Assembly (NCBI RefSeq): GCF_036961565.1
Contig: NZ_JBAMDD010000020.1
Coordinates: forward strand, 3,281-67,280
Reading direction: 5' to 3'
Length of the DNA: 64,000 bases
From: Chitinimonas sp036961565
Lineage (GTDB): Bacteria > Pseudomonadota > Gammaproteobacteria > Burkholderiales > Chitinimonadaceae
The position numbers and the translations under genes are program-made. Below, piece after piece: positions 1 to 9,079 of this stretch (positions are counted from its first letter, which is position 1; every line of letters starts with the position of its first letter). Under the pieces are notes generated by a model. The model was not told the origin of the DNA, did no database searches, and was given only the letters and a program-made list of their open reading frames with translations.

Positions 1-2
1 AT

Positions 3-1154
3 GGTCTGGCCACCCTGCTGCAGGGCGATGGCCCCAGGCTGCTGCCCTGGCCATGGTTGCTGCTGCTGGGCCTGCTGACACTGGCGGGCTGGATAGCGGC
101 CTGCTGCTATCTGCGTGCCCGCTGGCTGGGCCTGCTGGCGTTGGTGCTGGGTGGGGCAGCCTGGTTCTTGGCGCCGCTGGCCTACCCCTATGCACTGCTG
201 CCCTGGACAGCCTTGCTGATAGCCCTGCTGGTAGCGACCGGTGTCTGCCATGCCGGGCATCTCTACCTGCGCACGCGCCAGAACAGTGTGCTGGCGCGCT
301 TCCTGCCACCGCAGGTGCGCCATCTGCTGCTGGCGGATACGCCCCTGGCCAAGCAGGGGCAGCAGGTGGAGGCCGTGGTGCTGATGAGTGATCTGGCGGA
401 TTACGCCAGCCTGACCCGCCAGCTACCCTCGGCCTTGGCCGTATTCGATTTCATCAACGACTACCTGACCCAGGTAACCGCAGGTATGCAGCTTGAGCAT
501 GGCGCCTGGCTGGAGTCCTATATGGGCGATATGGTGTGCTACTACTGGCCAGACTTGGCAGATGGCGAGGCTAGTTGCGATGGCGTGCAGCCGCTACAAG
601 CCGCAGTGATGCTGCTGCGCCGGCAGCAGGCATGGTTGAAAGCCCTGCCGCAACGACTGCCGCCGGATATGCCGCTGGTGCAGCGCGAGCAGTTGGCGGC
701 CCGGCTGTTCGCCGGGGTGGCACTGACACAGGGCAAGGTCTGCATGGGTGAGATCGGGCCGGAGGGGGGCATACGCAAGTTTGGCATCATCGGCGATCCG
801 CTCAACCTGGTGGCACGGCTGGAGGCGCTGACCCGGCATTTCTCGGCCAGATTGATAGTGACGACAGAGATGCTGCCAGCCGCCAGCCATCTGGGCCTGC
901 AGCCGCGCCTGTTGGCCCAGGTGCAACTGAAGGGGCGGCAGGGAAGCCTGGCGGCGTGGGCCCTGCATCTGCAGGACGAAGCGGTGGATCTGGCTGCGGT
1001 AGCGGCCTGGGACGTCTGGCGCCGGGATTTCGAGGCCGGTGGCGAACCTGCTCCGCCACCGCCGTTCGAGCAGGATGCCGCCACCCTGCGCCGTTGGCGC
1101 CAGGCCGGCTGGTGGGACACCGACCAGGCCTGCTACCTGCTGGAGCAGAAGTAG
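3..1154 (+). CDS. Class III adenylate/guanylate cyclase, 5'-truncated by window edge
   Basis: The reading frame is open from the first bases, so the N-terminus lies outside the window. Visible residues start with a short segment typical of the end of a periplasmic sensor (perhaps CHASE2, inferred), then about three hydrophobic helices, then a class III cyclase catalytic domain. Expected residues are present: the metal aspartates in VVLMSDLADYASL and LESYMGDMVCYYW, and the late GDPLNLVARLE motif carrying the Asn and Arg that stabilise the transition state. The enzyme should make cAMP or cGMP at the inner membrane in response to an external signal. The substrate cannot be decided from sequence. 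A Pro-rich linker and a short C-terminal tail follow the catalytic domain. Three 15-bp direct repeats begin at the last base of the stop codon. Confidence 0.88.
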   Translation, partial: GLATLLQGDGPRLLPWPWLLLLGLLTLAGWIAACCYLRARWLGLLALVLGGAAWFLAPLAYPYALLPWTALLIALLVATGVCHAGHLYLRTRQNSVLARFLPPQVRHLLLADTPLAKQGQQVEAVVLMSDLADYASLTRQLPSALAVFDFINDYLTQVTAGMQLEHGAWLESYMGDMVCYYWPDLADGEASCDGVQPLQAAVMLLRRQQAWLKALPQRLPPDMPLVQREQLAARLFAGVALTQGKVCMGEIGPEGGIRKFGIIGDPLNLVARLEALTRHFSARLIVTTEMLPAASHLGLQPRLLAQVQLKGRQGSLAAWALHLQDEAVDLAAVAAWDVWRRDFEAGGEPAPPPPFEQDAATLRRWRQAGWWDTDQACYLLEQK

Positions 1155-1192
1155 CGGCAGGCGATCCTGCGGCAGGCGACCCTGCGGCAGGC
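1154..1192. repeat. Short tandem repeat, 15-bp unit, about 2.6 copies
   Basis: The unit GCGGCAGGCGAYCCT occurs at 1154-1168 and 1169-1183, with a partial third copy at 1184-1192. It begins at the last base of the cyclase stop codon and lies just before the promoter-like TTAAAAT of the caspase-like gene. Confidence 0.85.
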
Positions 1193-1212
1193 AGAGAGGG
1201 GAGTGGGGTCGT

Positions 1213-1219
1213 GTTAAAA
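1213..1219 (+). promoter_or_regulatory. Putative -10 element (TTAAAAT) of the caspase-like gene
   Basis: TTAAAAT sits in the 118-bp gap between the cyclase and the secreted caspase-like protein. The same TAAAAT-plus-C/G-rich context recurs before the outer-membrane barrel gene (17949) and ybaK (47010). No convincing -35 box is visible, so this is a weak call. Confidence 0.3.
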
Positions 1220-1272
1220 TCCGCAAGGAGAAAATCACCCATTCCCTGTGGGATGTTGCCTGGGGTGTCTAT

Positions 1273-2406
1273 TTGCCTATCTTGTCCCGCTGCCTAGCCT
1301 ACCTTCTGTTTGCTGCTGCCATGACCTTGGCAAACCTACCGGTCGCTGCCGAGCTTAAGCCGCCACGGCGGCTGGCCCTGGTCATTGGCAATGCCGACTA
1401 TGTCCACGCCGGCAGCCTGCGCAATCCGCGCCATGATGCGGTGGATATCTGCGAGGCCTTGCGTCAGCAGGGCTTTGCCCCGGTGTGCCTGGAGAATCTG
1501 CCGACGGCAGCCGTACTGCAGGCCAGCATACGCGACTATGCCGCCAGCCTGGGGCCGGCTGATGTGGGGGTGTTCTACTACGCTGGCCACGCGGTCCAGA
1601 TCCATGGCGATAACTACCTGATACCGACCGAGGCCACGTTGCGCTCGCTGGCGGCGCTGGAGAACGAAACCGTCAATCTGCGGGTGTTGATGCAGGCACT
1701 GGGCGAGGCACGCAACAGCCTGAACCTGGTGGTGCTGGACGCTTGCCGGGACAACCCGTGGGCAGGGCAATTGACCCGCCAGGGCCTGGCCCGCATGGAT
1801 TTCGTGCCGGCAGGCACCATGGTGCTGTATGCCACGGGCGCCAATGAGGCCGCCTTTGACGGCAGCGGGCGTAACGGTACGCTCACCCGGCATTTTCTTC
1901 AGCACATTGCCACGCCCCGGCTGGGCATAGAGGACATGCTGAAGCGGGTAAGCCAGGGTGTGCAGGGTGAAACCCTGTTGGCTTTGGGGCGCAAACAAGT
2001 GCCCTATGTCTATACCTCGTTTACCGGCGAGTTCTGCTTTGCCGGCTGCGCCCCCAAATCGGATCTGGTCGAGCTGCAGCGTCAGCACAGCGACAAGCAG
2101 GCGCTGGAAAACCGGCTGGATGCAGAAGTGCTGGCACGTGAAGCGGAGGGCCGTCGGCTGCGTGCTGAACTCGGCCGGCTGGCGGGTAGCGATAGCAGCG
2201 ACGAGGCGGTATTCAAGCGCAGCCAGCAACTGCAGACACGGCATGAGGCCAACGAGCAGGCGGCAGCCCGCGTGAGGGCGGAGGCGTCGGCGACCCGGGC
2301 GATACGGCAGCAGCTGGCGTCGCAGATTGCCGAGCTGCAACGGCAGGCCAGCCAGGCGGATGAAGCCAAGCGCAGCACTCGCTACCTGCCGCCGCCACCA
2401 CTGTAG
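1273..2406 (+). CDS. Secreted caspase-like (peptidase C14) protein with C-terminal coiled coil
   Basis: The caspase/metacaspase p20 fold is clear: RRLALVIGNADY opens the domain, the catalytic His is in YYAGHAVQ and the catalytic Cys in LDACRDNPW. After about 230 residues of protease domain the last 110 residues are Arg/Glu/Ala/Gln-rich and predicted coiled coil. A signal peptide (hydrophobic run before VAA-E) points to export. The start is uncertain. TTG 1273 has a GGGG motif 7 bp upstream and gives a good signal peptide; TTG 1282 is similar, and ATG 1321 would lose most of the signal. Bacterial homologues are often attached to signalling or regulated-death modules. Substrate and role here are unknown. 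Confidence 0.8.
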   Translation: MPILSRCLAYLLFAAAMTLANLPVAAELKPPRRLALVIGNADYVHAGSLRNPRHDAVDICEALRQQGFAPVCLENLPTAAVLQASIRDYAASLGPADVGVFYYAGHAVQIHGDNYLIPTEATLRSLAALENETVNLRVLMQALGEARNSLNLVVLDACRDNPWAGQLTRQGLARMDFVPAGTMVLYATGANEAAFDGSGRNGTLTRHFLQHIATPRLGIEDMLKRVSQGVQGETLLALGRKQVPYVYTSFTGEFCFAGCAPKSDLVELQRQHSDKQALENRLDAEVLAREAEGRRLRAELGRLAGSDSSDEAVFKRSQQLQTRHEANEQAAARVRAEASATRAIRQQLASQIAELQRQASQADEAKRSTRYLPPPPL

Positions 2407-2582
2407 TGCTGCGCTATCCCACCGGTCTGTGAGCTGGCTCACAGCGGTCTGGTGGCACGATCCCCATACTGCATGCCATGGATCCAGGCCGGGCAAGGTG
2501 CCCCGCCACGATCCGGGTTTGCCCGTGGTCACCCTGGCTAGTCCGGTGTCACCGTCGGTGGGCCTGTTCTGCAGGACTACGC

Positions 2583-3737
2583 ATGCATACTACCTTGCCC
2601 CCCAACCTCACCGTGGCTGCGCTGCTGCCTGCCCAGCAGGCACAGTGCGGCGTGCAACCGGCGCAGCAGTTGCATACTCTGCAATGCCTGAGGGGCCTGG
2701 CGGCACTGATGGTGCTGGTGTTTCACTGTGCCCTGCTGCTGGCGCCCTTTGCCGGCGCGCCCTTGCTGGGCGGCCTGCTGGCGATAGGCAGCCTGGGGGT
2801 GGAGCTGTTCTTTGTGCTCAGCGGTTTCATCATCATGTGGGTACACGCCGACGATATCGGCAGGCCTGAGCGCGCCAGCGCCTACCTGCTCAAACGGCTG
2901 TTGCGCATCTACCCGCCATACTGGGTGGTCTTGCTGCTGACGCTGGCCGCGGGTTGGTACCTGGGCACTAGCCGGGGGTGGCTGCGGCCGTTGATGGATA
3001 TTGTGATACTGCACACGGCCACAGCCGAACCCATGCTGGTTGGCATAGGCTGGACCCTGCGGTTTGAGCTGGCCTTCTACCTGGTGTTTGGCATCCTGAT
3101 ATTGAATCGCAGGCTGGGACTGTTCCTGATGGTGTCCTGGTTGCTGGGTATCGTCTTGCTTGCCTGCAAGCTGGTCAGCATACCCTGGTCGGTGGCGTAT
3201 CTGTTCTCCAACTATTCCTTGCTGTTCTTCTTTGGCATGTCGAGCGCCTTGTGGGCACGGCATGGCGCGGCGACGCCAGCGGGGCGCTGGCTGATGGAGT
3301 ACTCCGTGCCGCTGGCCGCCACACTGTGCTTCTGGTTGGTGGTCGCTTTCCAGCAGTCGGGCAAGCCCATTGCCGAGGATAGTCTGGGTATCACGCTTCT
3401 AGGGCTGGCCTTTGCTGTGCTGATGCAGGCCAGCTTGTCGCCCTACTGGGAGGCCCGCAGCCGCGCCATGACCTGGCTGGAAAAACTGGGGGATGCTTCC
3501 TATTCGATCTATCTCACCCATATGGGTCTGCTGTTGCTGGCGGGATTACCGGCTTTCCGCTGGCTGCTAGACCAGGGTATGCCACAGCAGCAAGGGCCGT
3601 GGCTGTTGGTGCTGCTGCTGGCCTGCCTGCTGTGCATAGGCTTTGGCGTGCTGTTCCATCGCTGGCTGGAGCGGCCGCTGCTGCGGTGGGGTAGGCGGTG
3701 CTGGGGTGGGTTGGATCAAGGGAAAACCGCTACCTGA
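2583..3737 (+). CDS. Acyltransferase 3 family membrane protein (OafA/YrhL type)
   Basis: Integral membrane O-acyltransferase of about 384 residues with roughly ten hydrophobic helices. Family signatures are LRGLAALMVLVFHCA near the N-terminus (the Arg and His of the RxxH-type active site) and GVELFFVLSGFIIMWV. Such proteins move acetyl or other acyl groups onto extracytoplasmic polysaccharide, lipid or peptidoglycan. ATG 2583 was chosen because AGGA lies 6 bp upstream and the conserved domain starts about 40 residues later; the upstream in-frame extension looks non-coding. Oddity: the last codons are written in the GGGGTGGG...ATCAAGGGA motif of the dispersed repeat family also found at 6.5 and 42 kb, so the C-terminus may have been extended by a repeat insertion. 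Confidence 0.85.
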   Translation: MHTTLPPNLTVAALLPAQQAQCGVQPAQQLHTLQCLRGLAALMVLVFHCALLLAPFAGAPLLGGLLAIGSLGVELFFVLSGFIIMWVHADDIGRPERASAYLLKRLLRIYPPYWVVLLLTLAAGWYLGTSRGWLRPLMDIVILHTATAEPMLVGIGWTLRFELAFYLVFGILILNRRLGLFLMVSWLLGIVLLACKLVSIPWSVAYLFSNYSLLFFFGMSSALWARHGAATPAGRWLMEYSVPLAATLCFWLVVAFQQSGKPIAEDSLGITLLGLAFAVLMQASLSPYWEARSRAMTWLEKLGDASYSIYLTHMGLLLLAGLPAFRWLLDQGMPQQQGPWLLVLLLACLLCIGFGVLFHRWLERPLLRWGRRCWGGLDQGKTAT

Positions 3738-3771
3738 GATGCAGGCAAGGTGGGTGTCCTGCTTGCCTGCC
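3698..3771. repeat. Diverged member of the dispersed hairpin repeat family
   Basis: A GGGGTGGG...GGATCAAGGGAAAACCGCT stretch (about 3701-3731) resembles the leading block of the tandem repeats at 6538-7025 and of the pair at 42178-42521. It is followed by a perfect 9-bp inverted repeat, GCAGGCAAG at 3742-3750 and CTTGCCTGC after a 12-nt loop. The left part overlaps the end of the acyltransferase gene. The hairpin may also end its transcript, but no U-run follows. Confidence 0.5.
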
Positions 3772-3892
3772 AGCCGGAACGCCTGCGGCCATGCGGCGCA
3801 GCGAAAGTCCATACAGCTCCCTACCCAAAGGGGCTGGCTTGGCTATAGTTGCCTTGAGCTGTGCCGTTCGTAGGCGCAGCCACGGAGGCGAC

Positions 3893-6511
3893 TTGAACCC
3901 CCAGCAGAGATTACCCCGCCAGACGCTGCATCGATACGTGCTCAGCATGATGTTGCTGATCGCGTTGCTGATCGGTGGCCTGGCATGGCTGCTGTGGCGT
4001 ACGGCTGTGCGCCAGAACGAGGTTGCGGTGGCGGCAGAGCAGGCCCTGGTCATGGCGCTGCTGGATGCCTCCAGGCAGCAGTTGCCGGCCAGTCTGTCGG
4101 ACTATGCCTTGTGGGACGACATGTATGGCAAGGTGGGCATGCCGGCGCAGCCTGACCTGGCCTGGTTCGACGACAGCACGACCGAGACCATACACACCAA
4201 GCTCAAGATAGACCTGATGCTCTTGGCCGAGGGCGACAGCCGCGTATTGCGCCTGATGCTGCGCGGTGAGCTGAGGGATGGCGCCGAGTTCGAACTGGAT
4301 CGCCTGCCAGCCTGGCGGGCCTTGCTGAGTGACGCCCGGGCGGCTGCCGCCGGCAAGGAAATCAGCCGTGACCTGCGCTGGGGCGACCACGCTTATTGGG
4401 TGACAGCCTTGCGGGTGCAGCCGCAGGACAGCACGAAATACGCCAAGCTGCGCTCGGATCGGGTATTGGTCTTTGCCCGCAAGCTGGATGTGGCGCGGGT
4501 GGCGGATGTGCTGTCACAGCAACGGCTGGATGGACTGACCGTGAGCAGCGCGCCCTTGGCGGGCGCGGCCCATGTGGCACTGACGCAGGTTGATGGCGTA
4601 CAGGGGCGCTATGTGGTTTGGTGGCCTAAGCAGAGCGGCAGTGCGTTTATCCATGCCCTGCTGGTGCCCGCCGGTTTGCTGGTGATGTTGATATTGTTGC
4701 TGGGGTGGGGGTTGTTGCGTGACGCACGGCTGCGGCAGCGTGCCTTGAACCTGGCGATGGCCAGTCAGGCGCAATTGCGGGCCGCCAATGTCGCCCTGGT
4801 TGCGCTGACCTATGCCCACCACCATGGCTCGGACGCCACGGATGCCGACTACTGGCAGCGCTTTGCCATTATTCTGGGCAAGGCCATCCGGGCACAGCGG
4901 GTCAGTCTGCTGCGTCATGATGCGCAGGTGGACACGGCACTCGCCGATATCGATGTCGCCAGCCAGTCTGCCTGGTCGGGGCAGGCAGGGCCGCAGCGGA
5001 CAAACAACCCGAGGCAGCTCGCGCAGGAATACCTGATGCTGGAAGAGACACCGCAGGCACGCGCCCGCGCGGCGGTGATACGTGATGGTCGCCTGGTGGG
5101 CGAGGTGCTGGTGGAGCGCGAGGCGGGCACAGCATGGTTGCAGGATGAGGGTAATTTCCTGGTGGCGGCCGCCGCATTGGTGGCCTTGTCTCTGGAGACC
5201 TCCAGCCGGCGCGATGTGGAACAGCATCTGCACAAGCAGGTGTATTTCGATCCGCTGACCGGGCTGTCGAGCGCTTTGCGCCTGAGCGAGGAATTGCTGC
5301 TGCGGCGACAGGACTGGAGCGGCGTGGTGGTGGTGGCTGTGCTGCGGCTGGAGGAACTGGAAGACATCAACCTGCTGTATGGTCGCGAGGCGGGCGATAC
5401 GGTACTGGTTGCCATGGCGGCGCGCTTGAGTGCGGTGCTGCAGCCTGGTGAACTGGCGGCCCGTAGCGGTGGCAAGCGTTTCGATCTGCTGCTCTACGCG
5501 GGCCAGGCTGCTGCTGGCCATGCCCGCCTCAATAGCCTGATGGTGCAATTGACCGAGCCCGTTATGGTAGGGGCGCAGCATTTCCGGCCGCAGTGCCGGG
5601 TGGGCGCGGTGCTGTGCGAGGCTGAGGAGCTGGGCGCAGCACGGTTGCAGGAAGCCTGCCTGGCACTGGATCAGGCCCAACATGGCGGACGCGACAGGCT
5701 GGTCTGGTATGACCAGACGCTGCGCGCACTGGCGGAGCGGCGGCTGGCCTTGCTGCAGGCGCTGCGCCGGGCGCTGGTGCAAGGGGGCTTGAGCCTGGCC
5801 TACCAGCCTTTTGTCGATGCCGCCAGCCGCCAGCCGGTGGGCGCCGAGGTGTTGCTGCGCTGGCACGATAGCGAGTTCGGCGTGGTGTCGCCCGCCGAGT
5901 TCGTGCCGCTGGCGGAAGAGGGCGGGCTGATACTGGACCTGGGTGATTGGGTGATGGAGACCGCTATGGCACAGCTGCAGCAGTGGCAAAGCCAGCTGCC
6001 TATCCCGCTACGGCTGGCGATCAATCTCTCACCCCGGCAGTTGGAGGACGAAAAGCTGGTCATCCGGCTGTTTGCCGCCATGGCGCGGCATCAGGTGAGT
6101 TGCTCCGCAGTGGAGTTCGAGGTGACCGAAGGGCTGGCGCTGGAGACTTCGACCGCCATCACGGCCAATCTGCAGGCGTTTCAGGCGGCGGACATCGATA
6201 TCGCCATTGACGACTTTGGTACGGGCTACGCCACATTCAGCTTCCTGCGGCGCTACAAGGTGCAGAAGATCAAGCTGGACAAGCTGTTCATCGATGGCCT
6301 GCATGACCACAGCACCCGCCTGCTGGTGCGAAGCATGATCACCATGGCCAGCGGCCTGGGGGCGCGGGTAACGGCCGAGGGTGTAGAGCAGGATGCCCAG
6401 TGGCGCATGCTGCAGGATATGGGTTGCGACTATATACAGGGCTATTTCTTTGCCCGCCCCATGCCCGCTGCGGATTTTGCCGCCTGGGTGGCGCATCAAC
6501 TGGACCAATGA
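3893..6511 (+). CDS. CHASE4-type sensor with degenerate GGDEF and EAL domain (c-di-GMP phosphodiesterase)
   Basis: The 872-residue protein has a first membrane helix (about 15-37), a periplasmic CHASE4-like sensor (about 45-240), a second helix (about 258-280), a GAF-like linker region, a GGDEF fold (about 440-600) and an EAL domain (about 615-865). The cyclase signature is degraded to SGGKRF, so diguanylate cyclase activity is unlikely. The EAL domain keeps EVLLRW (an EVL variant), the Mg-binding DDFGTGYATFSFLRRY, KIKLDKLFI and TAEGVEQ, so c-di-GMP hydrolysis is probable. TTG 3893 is preferred as start because GGAGG is 4 bp upstream and it places the first helix correctly; an in-frame ORF extends further upstream without such support. 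It stands alone on the plus strand. Confidence 0.85.
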   Translation: MNPQQRLPRQTLHRYVLSMMLLIALLIGGLAWLLWRTAVRQNEVAVAAEQALVMALLDASRQQLPASLSDYALWDDMYGKVGMPAQPDLAWFDDSTTETIHTKLKIDLMLLAEGDSRVLRLMLRGELRDGAEFELDRLPAWRALLSDARAAAAGKEISRDLRWGDHAYWVTALRVQPQDSTKYAKLRSDRVLVFARKLDVARVADVLSQQRLDGLTVSSAPLAGAAHVALTQVDGVQGRYVVWWPKQSGSAFIHALLVPAGLLVMLILLLGWGLLRDARLRQRALNLAMASQAQLRAANVALVALTYAHHHGSDATDADYWQRFAIILGKAIRAQRVSLLRHDAQVDTALADIDVASQSAWSGQAGPQRTNNPRQLAQEYLMLEETPQARARAAVIRDGRLVGEVLVEREAGTAWLQDEGNFLVAAAALVALSLETSSRRDVEQHLHKQVYFDPLTGLSSALRLSEELLLRRQDWSGVVVVAVLRLEELEDINLLYGREAGDTVLVAMAARLSAVLQPGELAARSGGKRFDLLLYAGQAAAGHARLNSLMVQLTEPVMVGAQHFRPQCRVGAVLCEAEELGAARLQEACLALDQAQHGGRDRLVWYDQTLRALAERRLALLQALRRALVQGGLSLAYQPFVDAASRQPVGAEVLLRWHDSEFGVVSPAEFVPLAEEGGLILDLGDWVMETAMAQLQQWQSQLPIPLRLAINLSPRQLEDEKLVIRLFAAMARHQVSCSAVEFEVTEGLALETSTAITANLQAFQAADIDIAIDDFGTGYATFSFLRRYKVQKIKLDKLFIDGLHDHSTRLLVRSMITMASGLGARVTAEGVEQDAQWRMLQDMGCDYIQGYFFARPMPAADFAAWVAHQLDQ

Positions 6512-6537
6512 ACCGGCCGCCTTCGCCTGGCCAACAT

Positions 6538-7025
6538 ACGCCACCGCTGTGAACCCCGGACAGACCGCTTCGAGCGCCAGCGAGGTTCCCCGCCGGCGGG
6601 CGGGGTGTAGGGGTGGGAATCAATCAGGGAGAGCCGCTGTTTGAGTTGCTGCCATGGTTAGCACCCGGGTTACCCGGGTGCCTGTACTGCACTTAAACGC
6701 ACGCCACCGCTGTGAACCCCGGACAGACCGCTTCGAGCGCCAGCGAGGTTCCCCGCCGGAGGGCGGGGTGTAGGGGGGGAATCAATCAGTGAGAGCCGCT
6801 GTTTGAGTTGCTGCCATGGTTAGCACCCAGGTTACCCGGGTGCCTGTACTGCACTTAAACACACGTCACCGCTGTGCCCCGGACAGACCGCTTCGAGCGC
6901 CAGCGAGGTTCCCCGCCGGCGGGCGGGGCGTAGGGGTGGGAATCTATCAAGGGGGAGCCGCTGTTTGAGTTGCTGCCATGGTTAGCACCCGGGTTACCCG
7001 GGTGCCTGTACTGCGCTTAAGTACA
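6538..7025. repeat. Three tandem copies of a 163-bp hairpin-bearing repeat
   Basis: Copies start at 6538, 6701 and 6863 and differ by only a few substitutions and small indels. Each holds a GAGCGCCAGCGAGGTTCC block, a G-rich stretch, an ATCAATCAGGGAGAGCCGCT-like block and a hairpin with stem GCACCCGGG / CCCGGGTGC and loop TTA. The hairpins lie at 6661-6681, 6823-6843 (one mismatch) and 6984-7004. No T-run follows, so these are not canonical terminators. The array fills nearly all of the 540-bp gap between two convergent genes, and no protein-coding signal is seen there. Confidence 0.9.
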
Positions 7026-7054
7026 CACTATCGCCTATCCAATCACGCTAGGCT

Positions 7055-9079
7055 CTAACAACCACAGGTCGCCAGGAAGCTGCTGGCCGGCCCTACGGCC
7101 AGGATGTCAGGGCCGAAGTCCGGGCCGTAGACATAGACGATGCCGTTGGCCAGGCCCAGGTAGTAGCCCTTGGCGTAGGCGCGGGCGGTGTAAATATCGA
7201 TTTGCTGGCTGGTTGCTGCCGGGCTGAAATACTGCGGGTAGGTGCGCTCGGCCCAGTTCATCAACCGCTCGGCCTCGGAAGGCGTGGGCTTGGTGCCGCC
7301 CACTGCGGCGACTTCCAGGCCTGGACCCCAGTCGCCAAAGGCGTTGTACATGCCGGGCCGTACCTGCAACAGTGCCTTACCAATGGCGGGCGGGGTGTAG
7401 TTGAAGGCATTGCTGGGGACTGTGGCAGGGCTGCCGGGCAATGAGGCCGCCACGCCGCTGAGGGCGATGTTGTCCACGTACCAGCCCGTGCCCTTGCTGG
7501 CCTGCGGATAGAAGCTGCCCACCGAGAAGGCATAGCGGAAGCGCAGCTGTGCAGTACGGCCAGCATATTGGGCCAGTGAGATATCGCGCACCGTGAAGCT
7601 GCTCTCGGCCTTGCCGTTGCCGGCCTGTTGATACAGGCTGGTCCAGCTGGCGCCGTCGTCCAGCGAGAGCTCGACCTTGGCGTGCTGGTCGCTGGTTGCC
7701 AGGCCCAGGCGGCTGGCAAAGCTGAGGCTGGCGCCGCGCTCTATATAGAACGGCTGCGTCAGCGTCATGGTCTGGTCGGTGGCCTTGATATGGGCCAGGT
7801 GAAACGATGCCGCGCCGCCGGCGACCAGATCGCCCTGCACCACGTTGTAGCCGGCCGAGGTGGACAGGCTGAAGTTGCCGCTGCCGGATTCGGCGCCATC
7901 GTTCAGGCTGTAGGGGGTGAGCGAGATGGGCCGCCACTGGTAGGCGGTGGCGCCGGGTACGGCCTCGAACTGGTAGGGCGTGGCCTGCCCGACGACGGGT
8001 GAGGTGCTGCCCGTGGGTACCGGCGTGATGTCACCCGTGCCGGCCACATCGGGGTCGTAGACGGTGACGGCATAGTTGAAGGTGCGCGTTGCACCACCCA
8101 CCTTTACATTGTCTATGGTCACGTTGTAGGTGGTATCGGCCGTGGGCTTGGGCAGGTTGACGCCATCGCGGGTGCCGGCAGGGAACCAAACCAGGGTGTT
8201 GTCGCCGTAGCCGTTGGCCAGGGCTTCCAGCTTGACCGGCCCCATGGCGCTACCGTTCTGGGTCATGGTCACGGTGGCGGCCGAGAAATCGGCTTTGGGA
8301 TACGAGAACGACCAGCGCGGGTACACCGTGGTGTAGGGTACGTGTCCTTTGGGCGGCCAGGCCACGAAGTCGTCGCGCACGGCAGGGCGGGCGCCCCACA
8401 TATTGCCGTCGAACACCCACAGCGTATTGCTGCTGGTGCCGGCTATGCTGCCATCCACATCGCCGGTGCCCATGAACTGGGTTTGTGGATACAGTATCCA
8501 GCGGCGGTGGCCTACGGCCGCATTGTTGCCGCCGCCATCGCTGATATAGCCGTTGGCAATGGCGCCGGGGCCGAAGTTGCCCAGGGCGATATTGCCATTG
8601 CCGGCTGCATCGGCCCCCCCGCTGGTGTAGCACAGCCAGCTGGTGGGGGGCGAATGACTCAGCGACTTGTTGGCTGCCATCATCAGTGCAGCCTGTTGCG
8701 CCTTGGCGTTGAAGCTGGGGTCGAAGGAGACCGCCGCCGGTATGCCGCTCATGGCGCGGAACCAGTTGATACGGCGCAGTATGGCAGCCTTGAAATCGGC
8801 CGTGGTATCGCCGGCATTGCAGGCCGCCAGATTGCCGTTCCAGCCGCTGGCCACACCGTTGGACGAGGCAAATACCGTACGGTAGAACAGTCGCGACATC
8901 GCCCGGCTGCCGGGGTCGACGCTATAGCCGGTAGCCGCCTGTACCGACTGGGTACGCACGGTATGCTCCATCTCGGCGATGGAGGCAGGAAAGCGCGGAG
9001 CGGGGTAATCGGCTGGCGCGGGCTGGACGGCGATCGTAGCGGCATTCGCCGTGCTGAGTAACAGTACGGTGGCAAGCAT
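7055..9079 (-). CDS. Secreted CAP-domain (SCP/PR1-like) protein with C-terminal beta-sandwich
   Basis: A 674-residue exported protein. After the signal peptide (MLATVLLLSTANA-A) comes a CAP/SCP-like domain at about 70-210, with ILRRINWFRAMSGIP, AQQAALMMAANKSLSHSPP and VGHRRWILYP, as in SCP domains whose conserved His and Glu/Asp line a cavity. An Ig-like/fibronectin-type segment and a jelly-roll-like module (about 350-550) follow. The C-terminus ends in a short conserved tail around WAERTYPQYFSPA and a final CGC. ATG 9079 was taken as start (AGGA 8 bp upstream), with TTG 9082 equally possible. The frame continues upstream to 9259 but adds a Pro/Arg-rich stretch unlike a leader. Function is unknown; CAP proteins are extracellular and sometimes proteolytic or lipid binding. 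Confidence 0.78.
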   Translation of the reverse strand: MLATVLLLSTANAATIAVQPAPADYPAPRFPASIAEMEHTVRTQSVQAATGYSVDPGSRAMSRLFYRTVFASSNGVASGWNGNLAACNAGDTTADFKAAILRRINWFRAMSGIPAAVSFDPSFNAKAQQAALMMAANKSLSHSPPTSWLCYTSGGADAAGNGNIALGNFGPGAIANGYISDGGGNNAAVGHRRWILYPQTQFMGTGDVDGSIAGTSSNTLWVFDGNMWGARPAVRDDFVAWPPKGHVPYTTVYPRWSFSYPKADFSAATVTMTQNGSAMGPVKLEALANGYGDNTLVWFPAGTRDGVNLPKPTADTTYNVTIDNVKVGGATRTFNYAVTVYDPDVAGTGDITPVPTGSTSPVVGQATPYQFEAVPGATAYQWRPISLTPYSLNDGAESGSGNFSLSTSAGYNVVQGDLVAGGAASFHLAHIKATDQTMTLTQPFYIERGASLSFASRLGLATSDQHAKVELSLDDGASWTSLYQQAGNGKAESSFTVRDISLAQYAGRTAQLRFRYAFSVGSFYPQASKGTGWYVDNIALSGVAASLPGSPATVPSNAFNYTPPAIGKALLQVRPGMYNAFGDWGPGLEVAAVGGTKPTPSEAERLMNWAERTYPQYFSPAATSQQIDIYTARAYAKGYYLGLANGIVYVYGPDFGPDILAVGPASSFLATCGC

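Noticed and set aside
6538..7025. Possible CRISPR array
   Set aside because: The three units are contiguous and about 163 bp long, with no unique spacers of 30-40 bp and no cas genes.
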